From: CABMGU01 sp035292785
Lineage (GTDB): Archaea; Nanobdellota; Nanobdellia; Woesearchaeales; ARS49
Direction: 5' to 3'
Assembly (NCBI GenBank): GCA_035292785.1
Contig: DATDPK010000016.1
Coordinates: 1 to 11,550, forward strand
DNA length: 11,550 nucleotides
How positions within the stretch are numbered: the first letter of the stretch is position 1; every line of letters begins with the position of its first letter. The notes below the pieces were generated by a model. That model was given only the letters and a program-made list of their open reading frames with translations, ran no database searches and was not told the origin of the DNA. Made by a program: the position numbers and the translations under genes. Below are positions 6,274-11,550 of this stretch, one piece after another.

Positions 6274-7251
6274 TCAACGCCAATTCACAGCAACTTCATC
6301 AATACGCTCATAAGGACGAATTTCAGCCTTCTCAGGATTAATTGTTTCCTTTGACTGCAAAACACCCTGCCAGGCAATCATAACACCCTGGTCACCGCTA
6401 AACTCCAGAGGAACAGCGTGGAAAGTTGCGCCTCTTGCCTTGCACATCTTGTCCAACATCTCGCCCAAACGCTTGTTAGCAGCAACGCCGCCTATTAACA
6501 AAAGTTCTTTTTTTCCAGTATGAGCCATTGCACGTTCTGAAACCTCTGCAAGCATAGCAAAAGCAGTTTCCTGCAAGCTGAAGCATAAATCTTCCTTAGA
6601 AGTATTTGCCTTGAACAACTTTAAAGCTTTAGTTAACATTCCGGCAAAAGAAACATCCATACCCTTGACTGAATAAGGAAGTTCGATGTAATTACTGCTT
6701 TGTTTTGCTAATTGCTCTATTTTTGGACCGCCTGGAAAACCTAATCCTATTTCTCTTGCGAACTTGTCCAACATATTGCCAAGGCCGAGGTCCAATGTTT
6801 CTCCGAAAATTCTGTAGCGCTTGCCTGCAAATGCAATAACTTGAGTGTTAGGACCAGAGACGTACAAATAAACAGGGTCCTTTGCCTTGCAAATTAAATC
6901 GCCAATGGTTAGATGACAAACGCTATGGTTTACGCCGACTAAAGGCAGGTTGTGCTTCTTTGCCAACTCTTTTGCAAACTTCAATCCAACCATCAAAGAA
7001 GGAGGAAGACCAGGAGCAGCGGAGTAAGAGATTAACGAGATGTCTTTCATTGACAAATTTGCCTTTTTCAATGCACTCTGCAAGATCTCATCCTTCAATC
7101 TCTCGTGATGCTTTGCAACATCACTTGGAATCAATCCGCCAGTTTCAGTCGTGAACGTATCCTTAACATTAGCCAAAGCTTTACCGTCAAACGTCACAAT
7201 GCCAACGCCGAATGTGTGGGCTGTGCTTTCAATGCCGAAGCAATATTTCAT
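6274..7251 (-). CDS. kae1: Kae1, tRNA N6-threonylcarbamoyladenosine (t6A) synthase subunit
   Basis: Catalytic subunit of the archaeal KEOPS complex. It moves the threonylcarbamoyl group from threonylcarbamoyl-AMP to A37 of tRNAs that read ANN codons. The 325-residue chain has the ASKHA fold motifs: GIESTAHTFGVGI at 6-18, the metal-binding HSVCH (H109, H113), SGPNTQVI (132-139), ETLDLGLGNMLDKFARE (151-167), PGGPKIEQLA (173-182), GGVAANKRL (254-262) and the metal ligand D287 in SGDQGVMIAW. The length is that of Kae1 alone; the Bud32 kinase that is fused in many archaea is absent, and no Bud32, Cgi121 or Pcc1 gene lies in the window. It is the last gene of a minus-strand operon and starts by ATGA overlap with the stop of the upstream ATPase, indicating translational coupling. 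Changes from the commonest consensus (for example GDQG where GDN is usual) look conservative. Confidence 0.96.
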   Translation of the reverse strand: MKYCFGIESTAHTFGVGIVTFDGKALANVKDTFTTETGGLIPSDVAKHHERLKDEILQSALKKANLSMKDISLISYSAAPGLPPSLMVGLKFAKELAKKHNLPLVGVNHSVCHLTIGDLICKAKDPVYLYVSGPNTQVIAFAGKRYRIFGETLDLGLGNMLDKFAREIGLGFPGGPKIEQLAKQSSNYIELPYSVKGMDVSFAGMLTKALKLFKANTSKEDLCFSLQETAFAMLAEVSERAMAHTGKKELLLIGGVAANKRLGEMLDKMCKARGATFHAVPLEFSGDQGVMIAWQGVLQSKETINPEKAEIRPYERIDEVAVNWR

Positions 7252-8045
7252 GCCTGATTCTTGCTCACTTTAGAACTCCAGAAGCTTGGAAGAGATGCCT
7301 GAACAAGGCCTTCAAAATCTGCGTCAAAAACATAACAATAAGGCTTTCGTTCTTCTGAAGGAATCCTGGACAAAGCAGAATTTGCAGTAGAGTACAAGTC
7401 CTTCATAACAGAACGCTCCATTTTCTCCTGCAACAAAGAACCTTCTTTCAATAATATTGTATCACACAAATTCAAAACGTTCTTGTCAATCATACCGGTG
7501 TTTTGAGTAATGAAAATTAATGTCAGGTCCTTGTGCCTTGCAATTGCCAACAGTTCGCCAAGACCCCTGTTCTCCTTGCTCATACTCTCACGGCTGCTGA
7601 AAGAAATCGCTCCCTCATCAACAAGGACAATGCCTCTGTTTTTCACCTGAGAAATTTCCTCAATTGAAGAAATCCAGGAAGGAAGAACAGACTGCTTTAC
7701 TCCAAGAGCAAAACAAGGCCTTGAAGTTTTAGAGTGAATATTCTCCATAATCCTGAAACCAAGAACTGACTTGCCAGAACCACGCCTGCCGGCAACAGCC
7801 AAGATTAAACTCTCGTTCAGCAAACGATTTTCAAAAGAATCAATTGAACCTTTGATATTTGACGCTTCAACAAAAGGAGTATAATTAGCAGCGACTTTCG
7901 GCTGCTGGGCTTTTTGACTTGCTGTTTTAACTGCTATCTTAGTGCCTTTCCAAGCAAGCTTTGCAGCACTGCCAATAAGCCAGCCTGCACCCTTCAATGT
8001 TCCAATAGCAGCACGAGCAGCCAATGAACGCTTTTTCTTACTCAT
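7248..8045 (-). CDS. P-loop ATPase of the FtsK/HerA type (Zot-like)
   Basis: Protein of 265 residues from the ATG at 8045; the frame extends only to a TTG six bases upstream. Motifs: Walker A GRRGSGKS (86-93), Walker B IVLVDE (139-144) and a polar sensor ITQN (179-182) inside LLAIARHKDLTLIFITQN. That combination of a DE Walker B followed by an ARH...ITQ strand is characteristic of the FtsK/HerA superfamily, which includes Zot and viral packaging ATPases. The N-terminus (1-50) is strongly basic with a glycine/alanine/tryptophan amphipathic stretch (about 12-40), likely to lie on the membrane. The ATPase core is small, without an obvious pore-loop or HerA barrel domain. It stands 33 bases after the secreted cysteine-rich gene and overlaps kae1 by 4 bases. 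I infer a membrane-associated motor for an envelope or secretion complex; DNA pumping is an alternative. Exact family unknown. Confidence 0.75.
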   Translation of the reverse strand: MSKKKRSLAARAAIGTLKGAGWLIGSAAKLAWKGTKIAVKTASQKAQQPKVAANYTPFVEASNIKGSIDSFENRLLNESLILAVAGRRGSGKSVLGFRIMENIHSKTSRPCFALGVKQSVLPSWISSIEEISQVKNRGIVLVDEGAISFSSRESMSKENRGLGELLAIARHKDLTLIFITQNTGMIDKNVLNLCDTILLKEGSLLQEKMERSVMKDLYSTANSALSRIPSEERKPYCYVFDADFEGLVQASLPSFWSSKVSKNQA

Positions 8046-8078
8046 AAACAAGAAGGAAAAAAGAATAAAGTTAAAAAA

Positions 8079-8696
8079 CTATTGCCCGCGGTACGGGTAA
8101 GCCACTGTTTTCAATATAGGCAAAGCACGCTCAGTACGCAGGAACATAGACCATTCTTCCCTAGGAGCATAAGTTGAACGAGTAGTGCCTATTGACTGGC
8201 AGCGCTTGTAAACATCTTCCTTACACTGCTCTGAACAGAACCTTTGACGGGCAAGACCAGAGTTCAAAATCGGACAGTCCAGAGTGAGTCTACGGCAAGC
8301 ACTTGTGCCGTAAGTTCCTTCAAAATTGATTTCTTCCACATACCTGCACTCGGCATTTCTCATCCTTGCTTTGGCATACAAATCTCTTGCCCTTCTCATA
8401 CAACTGTTATAACAGCCCTCGTCAAGATTGTTTTCCCTGCACTCCTTGCTCGCAACTTCAAGGAAAGAATTACTTGTAGGGTCAGCGACAATAGCGCCGT
8501 TACAGCCGCCAAAAGCAGGATAATGAAGAGTCGGAGGAGCTGCATACTCCCGCGTAGGATAAGAATTAAGATTCCAAGAATACTGCCTCACAGGAGGACT
8601 ATACATAGGATACTGGCGCAAAGGAGGAATATACACATAAGCAAACGCGCTGACAGTCAACAACAAAAGGACTAATGCATAGATTATCTTTTTCAT
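8079..8696 (-). CDS. Secreted cysteine-rich protein of unknown function
   Basis: Protein of 205 residues with a clear signal peptide: MKK, a hydrophobic core (4-14), and a likely cut after A-F-A at residue 19. The mature N-terminus is rich in tyrosine, proline and arginine and contains a 10-residue repeat (PPLRQYPMYS at 24-33, PPVRQYSWNL at 34-43) with a weaker third unit (YPTREYAAPP). The middle domain holds ten cysteines (65, 86, 95, 99, 117, 134, 141, 154, 158, 166), an even number that suggests five disulphides outside the cell. No known domain is recognised. The ATG is fixed by AGAGGTG four bases upstream, which also forms the last codons of the preceding gene; only one base separates that gene's TAA from this ATG. 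Co-translation with the 629-residue membrane protein implies that the two act together at the envelope. Confidence 0.78.
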   Translation of the reverse strand: MKKIIYALVLLLLTVSAFAYVYIPPLRQYPMYSPPVRQYSWNLNSYPTREYAAPPTLHYPAFGGCNGAIVADPTSNSFLEVASKECRENNLDEGCYNSCMRRARDLYAKARMRNAECRYVEEINFEGTYGTSACRRLTLDCPILNSGLARQRFCSEQCKEDVYKRCQSIGTTRSTYAPREEWSMFLRTERALPILKTVAYPYRGQ

Positions 8697-8697
8697 T

Positions 8698-10587
8698 TTA
8701 CACCTCTATTTTGACTTCAACGCCAAGATCAATGGCCATTGTCCTCACTTTTCTAATATCAATTTTTCTCATTCTTTTAAGTCTTTTGATTGCGGCCTCA
8801 TTATTGCCCTCTCTTTTAAGCCCGTCAATCTCTTCAAGATCAAACGCAGTAACAACTGCTATCAGGATTTTGATAAGCGTCAAGGCCTTTTCAGCAGGCT
8901 TAATCTGCTCAGCAGGAGCTTTCATGTCCTTGGCAAGATGAACAAAATTCTCAAGATCGCCCTGCACCTGCCTCAATGAAACAACTGACTTGACAAGTCC
9001 AGAATAAACACTTTCAAAACTGCGGGAATACCAGTCCCAAAGCAATTTGTCATCGAACTTCTGCAAGGCGCCTAATTGAGTCAAAATAATGCTGGCTGAT
9101 TCCTTAACCTGCCTCAATTCATCGCTTATCTTAACAAGCTCGCCAGCCTCAATCTTTCTCGCCATCTCCTCAGCAGCAACGCGCTTTTCAATAGCTGCTT
9201 TGCGCTCTGCAATTTCTTCAGCCTTTTTCTTAATTTCAGCAAAAACTTTCTTTCGATGCGCGGTTGTATTCTGGAAACCGGCCAACAATTCATCAATAAC
9301 AGGCTTCTCAAGCTTCTTTTTCTCCATAATCTGGCGCAAACGCTGCTCGTTGATTAAAGCGCGATTAACAGACTCAATAGTTGGCAAAACAGGCAAGTTC
9401 TCTTCAACGACAGGTAAAACAGGCAGGTCTTCAACAATTGCAGCAACATCAGCTGCATCCCTTCGCAAGGAATCAGCTTCGTGCTCAGCAGCAGGACGAA
9501 GTGCCGCGTCTTCCTGTTGTGCAGCACTCTGGGCAGCCTCGACCCACGCAACCAAAGATTCAGCTTCTTCTATTAAAGAATTAACTTCTCCAGAAACCTG
9601 AATAGGCAAATGCTTGTCCTCAACATTCTTCTTCAAAGCCTCAATAGAGCTTTTGAGAGCTTTAACTGCATCAGAAATGCTGGCAACATCAGCATCTGAA
9701 GCGTGCAGCTGGTCAATTAATATGTTGAATGCATCTGCCATTTTCTTATAATTTTCAGAGATATCACGAGCTTTCTGAGAAACAGCCTGAACTGCAGAAG
9801 CAGCAACTTTTGCCGGAACAGCAGCACCAGCAGGCATTGCGGCACCAGCAACAACAGCGCCTGCGGCAGCAACAGGCTGCAAAGCTTTAAGCAACTGCTT
9901 CAAGAGCGCTTCCATTCTATCAAGACCGGGACCAAGATTCTGCCTATCACGATTTTCTGTTTGTGAAGCAGTAGCTGCACTAGCTAAATGTCTTTCCAAC
10001 TCTGCAATACGCTGATTGGAAGCAACAAGAGCGGCTTTTGCCCTTTCAATAACTGAGGCGTCTCCTGCTCCAGCAGTCTTCTTTGCAAAAAAACGCTGAA
10101 CTCCCCAGCCGACAAAGAAAAGAGTTGCAATCCAAAAAATCCAACCAGTTATCTGGCCAGGAATACCTGTCTTAGCTTGAAAGATAGCAGTAAAAATGAC
10201 TGCAACCAAAACAGAAATAGCGATAACAGGAGAATCTTCCTTCTTACCCCACTGGGTACCGCTCATAATCATATAGGCAAAAATTCCCATCAGGCTGCCA
10301 AAGAAAAGCTGCAAAATCCCTTCTGTTAAAATAGCGGCAAAAGAAAATTTAGTTCCTGTCAATATACCAAATGAGACAGCAAGAGCGAGAGCAAAAGCAA
10401 GCGCGTTCAGAGTCTTGGTTTCCTTATGAAAACCACCGCCATGGCGAAGAAAAGCCTTATGAATCAAAAATCTGAAAAATAGACCGAAAACAAGGGTAAG
10501 AATGATTAAATTTCCAAGCTCTTCATTCTGCCTGAAAAGCTGGATTGGGTTAATTTGAAGTGTTGCGGCCTGGAAAAGCATTGTCAT
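8698..10587 (-). CDS. Large membrane/coiled-coil protein, unknown function
   Basis: Protein of 629 residues, first gene of a four-gene operon. Five hydrophobic segments (about 25-44, 60-78, 84-108, 119-138, 146-166) form an N-terminal membrane domain. A long, probably cytoplasmic region follows: helix 176-205; an alanine/proline/valine linker (237-268); helical segments (270-385); a perfect-length tandem repeat of ten residues (EDLPVLPVVE at 386-395, ENLPVLPTIE at 396-405); a charged coiled coil (about 411-500) rich in lysine and glutamate; and a final helical domain ending in a basic stretch (590-615). I recognise no named family. The membrane domain resembles in layout the stand-alone 191-residue protein at 2403-2978. 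The N-terminus reads MTM, so initiation could be at 10587 or 10581; GGG lies directly before the first ATG. It is plausibly a membrane scaffold for the downstream ATPase and secreted protein (inference). Confidence 0.75.
   Translation of the reverse strand: MTMLFQAATLQINPIQLFRQNEELGNLIILTLVFGLFFRFLIHKAFLRHGGGFHKETKTLNALAFALALAVSFGILTGTKFSFAAILTEGILQLFFGSLMGIFAYMIMSGTQWGKKEDSPVIAISVLVAVIFTAIFQAKTGIPGQITGWIFWIATLFFVGWGVQRFFAKKTAGAGDASVIERAKAALVASNQRIAELERHLASAATASQTENRDRQNLGPGLDRMEALLKQLLKALQPVAAAGAVVAGAAMPAGAAVPAKVAASAVQAVSQKARDISENYKKMADAFNILIDQLHASDADVASISDAVKALKSSIEALKKNVEDKHLPIQVSGEVNSLIEEAESLVAWVEAAQSAAQQEDAALRPAAEHEADSLRRDAADVAAIVEDLPVLPVVEENLPVLPTIESVNRALINEQRLRQIMEKKKLEKPVIDELLAGFQNTTAHRKKVFAEIKKKAEEIAERKAAIEKRVAAEEMARKIEAGELVKISDELRQVKESASIILTQLGALQKFDDKLLWDWYSRSFESVYSGLVKSVVSLRQVQGDLENFVHLAKDMKAPAEQIKPAEKALTLIKILIAVVTAFDLEEIDGLKREGNNEAAIKRLKRMRKIDIRKVRTMAIDLGVEVKIEV
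8701..8707 (-). promoter_or_regulatory. Strong Shine-Dalgarno inside the end of the upstream gene
   Basis: The minus strand reads AGAGGTG-TAAA-ATG. The GAGGTG complements the archaeal 16S 3' end and encodes the final Glu-Val of the 629-residue protein, and TAA is that protein's stop. It is the clearest Shine-Dalgarno site in a window dominated by leaderless starts and marks an internal operon gene. Confidence 0.75.
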
Positions 10588-10615
10588 CCCTTTTTAGTCC
10601 TTTTTAAGTCGGATA

Positions 10616-10625
10616 CTATATAAAG
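10616..10625 (-). promoter_or_regulatory. TATA box of the four-gene operon
   Basis: The minus strand reads CTTTATATAG, centred about 33 bases before the ATG at 10587. This predicts a leader of about 6-8 bases. No other convincing promoter lies ahead of the three downstream genes, whose gaps are 1 and 33 bases and a 4-base overlap, so this promoter probably serves all four including kae1. Confidence 0.55.
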
Positions 10626-10646
10626 ATTTCTGGTCCGCCTTAAGAA

Positions 10647-10671
10647 GTATATACCAACTTTTGATATATGA
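10647..10671 (+). promoter_or_regulatory. Candidate TATA boxes of the lipoprotein gene
   Basis: Two A/T boxes lie upstream of the ATG at 10691. GTATATAC at 10647-10654 would start transcription near 10677 and give a leader of about 14 bases. GATATATG at 10663-10670 would give a leaderless message. The second overlaps the left arm of the dyad at 10666-10692. I cannot choose between them from sequence. Confidence 0.45.
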
Positions 10672-10692
10672 AGAATGCGTATTCTAGCATAT
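10666..10692. repeat. Nested inverted repeat over the lipoprotein start
   Basis: ATATG (10666-10670) pairs with CATAT (10688-10692), and inside it AGAAT (10672-10676) pairs with ATTCT (10681-10685) around a GCGT loop, with one and two unpaired bases between the arms. The dyad reaches from a TATA candidate to the ATG, so it is placed to act as a repressor operator or, if transcribed, as a hairpin covering the start codon. Confidence 0.5.
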
Positions 10693-11074
10693 GAAAAAAG
10701 CACTTGCAGCATTGGTCTTGCTGGCAGCAGGATGCAGTGAGAAAAAGGAGAGAATAGAGGTTGTATTACGGGCAGAAGAAACAGGACAATCTGTTGACCA
10801 GACATTCTACTTCACAGAACTGAATCACGCAGTAGCGCAGAGGCACGTTTCGACAATAGAAAGCGACCTTAAGGCAATGGGAGAACTGCAAAAGCACAGA
10901 TACAGCGATTTGCACCCATTTTTAAGAGCGCAAATATACGCTGCAATGGACGACTGGACGAGAAAAGATGATGCCGGCGAGATTGTAGGTATTGAAATAG
11001 AGCAATTTATGGACAGGTATTACAGGGGGAATTTCAGGCTTTACTACGGAACGCAAAATGTACCCACTCGATAG
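10691..11074 (+). CDS. Predicted lipoprotein, paralog of the next gene
   Basis: Protein of 127 residues. The N-terminus MKKALAALVLLAAGCSEKK is a lipoprotein signal: a short basic end, a hydrophobic core, and the lipobox LAAGC with C15 as the lipid-attachment cysteine. The mature protein would therefore sit on the outer face of the membrane. The soluble part (about 20-127) contains TGQSVDQ (31-37), AMGELQ (62-67) and LHPFLRAQ (74-81), all found at a constant 45-residue offset in the neighbouring gene, so the two are tandem paralogs. No known domain is recognised. The tail (100-127) is rich in tyrosine and arginine. It is divergent from the 629-residue membrane-protein operon, with 103 bases between starts. 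Because that operon also makes envelope proteins, a shared surface function is possible but unproven. Confidence 0.72.
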   Translation: MKKALAALVLLAAGCSEKKERIEVVLRAEETGQSVDQTFYFTELNHAVAQRHVSTIESDLKAMGELQKHRYSDLHPFLRAQIYAAMDDWTRKDDAGEIVGIEIEQFMDRYYRGNFRLYYGTQNVPTR

Positions 11075-11092
11075 TGGTAAAAAAGCGAAAGG

Positions 11093-11100
11093 TTTATATA
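11093..11100 (+). promoter_or_regulatory. TATA box of the right-edge gene
   Basis: TTTATATA is centred about 28 bases before the ATG at 11125, beginning 18 bases after the lipoprotein stop. The paralog thus has its own promoter and a transcript with almost no leader. Confidence 0.6.
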
Positions 11101-11124
11101 GAGATCAAATGTTAACCCTAAGGT

Positions 11125-11550
11125 ATGGTAGAGTGGAAAAAGTTAGCAAAAGAAATTGCAAAAAAGTATATATTAACTAAAGAAGCCGCAATCTTCACGA
11201 CAGGCTTAGCATTAGCTGGAATTGGCTATCTAACAATCGGTAGCAACAGAGTAGAGCAACCAGCCCAGACATTAGATGCAAAAGTTGCAAGTGAACCTTC
11301 TGAAACACAGGAAAAAGACTTCATAAAAATTGTTTACGCACCAGAAATTACCGGGCAATCTGTAGCACAATCATACAAAGTGCATACAACAAATGCACCG
11401 TTGAGAAAAAATCTGATAGCATTAATTGAACGAGACAAGCTCGCAATGAGTGAATTGCAGCAAAATGGGCACGACAAACTGGACCCATATTTGACAGCAC
11501 AAGTTGACGCATTTATTGACAATCCAGAATACGAGCACGACCCTGGAATT
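11125..11550 (+). CDS. Membrane-anchored paralog of the lipoprotein, cut by the window edge
   Basis: An open frame of 142 codons begins at the ATG at 11125 and runs to the right edge without a stop, so the C-terminus is missing. A basic N-terminal helix (MVEWKKLAKEIAKKY) precedes one hydrophobic segment (about 21-39), then a polar linker (40-62) and a soluble domain. From residue 66 on, this domain aligns without gaps to the lipoprotein at 10691: TGQSVAQ (76-82), AMSELQ (107-112), LDPYLTAQ (119-126). I count 22 identities over the 57 columns from T76 to D132. The lipobox cysteine is absent, so it is held by a membrane helix instead of a lipid. The start is supported by the TATA box about 28 bases upstream. 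Function unknown; same presumed surface domain with a different anchor. Confidence 0.75.
   Translation, partial: MVEWKKLAKEIAKKYILTKEAAIFTTGLALAGIGYLTIGSNRVEQPAQTLDAKVASEPSETQEKDFIKIVYAPEITGQSVAQSYKVHTTNAPLRKNLIALIERDKLAMSELQQNGHDKLDPYLTAQVDAFIDNPEYEHDPGI

Noticed and set aside
9089..9601. Open frame of 170 codons on the plus strand opposite the coiled-coil gene
   Set aside because: It is antisense to an alanine/glutamate-rich coding region, and its serine-rich translation is the expected complement. No start signals are seen.
11064..11077. Small hairpin CCACT-CGAT-AGTGG at the lipoprotein stop codon as a terminator
   Set aside because: The stem is only 5 bp and is followed by an A-run, not a T-run, on the coding strand, so a terminator role is not supported.

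Overview
The window looks like chromosomal DNA from an archaeon, most likely a small-genome DPANN-type lineage (Woesearchaeota/Pacearchaeota-like); that placement is inference. The archaeal markers are a membrane-anchored LonB protease, a Kae1 t6A protein, a TFIIB-type zinc ribbon, and A/T-rich TATA boxes about 25 nt upstream of several start codons, which implies leaderless transcripts. There are 12 protein genes. The last one is cut by the right edge. I see no rRNA, tRNA, CRISPR array or insertion sequence, and no gene-free gap longer than about 140 bases.

Layout. (1) 6-1428, minus: a small membrane-anchored OB-fold protein followed by a TctA/DUF112-type permease with an 8-base stop/start overlap. 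(2) 1558-2367, plus, divergent from it: a PD-(D/E)XK nuclease of the RecB/Cas4 kind with four cysteines suited to an Fe-S cluster. (3) 2403-2978, plus: a four- to five-segment membrane protein of unknown function. (4) 2975-3961, minus: a calcineurin-like metallophosphoesterase. (5) 4100-5956, plus, divergent from it: LonB. (6) 6016-6237, plus: a stand-alone zinc ribbon with a lysine-rich tail. (7) 10587-6274, minus: a tightly packed operon of a 629-residue membrane/coiled-coil protein, a secreted cysteine-rich protein, an FtsK/HerA/Zot-like ATPase and Kae1. (8) 10691 to the right edge, plus: two tandem paralogs, one a predicted lipoprotein and the other tethered by a membrane segment.

How they may work together. 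LonB and Kae1 are housekeeping (membrane protein quality control; tRNA t6A37 synthesis). The least explained part is the 10587-7248 set. A membrane scaffold, an exported disulphide-type protein and a packaging/secretion-type ATPase are coupled in translation, which would fit an envelope complex expressed with Kae1. The adjacent paralogous lipoprotein/anchored pair may belong to the same envelope. The OB-fold, permease and nuclease cluster is a possible nucleic-acid handling or uptake set. Both ideas are inference.

Regulatory signals worth attention are a 10-bp inverted repeat between the divergent genes at 1428/1558, a 14-base sequence shared by two minus-strand promoters (with a related 10-base inverted copy before lonB), and a nested dyad over the start of the lipoprotein gene.
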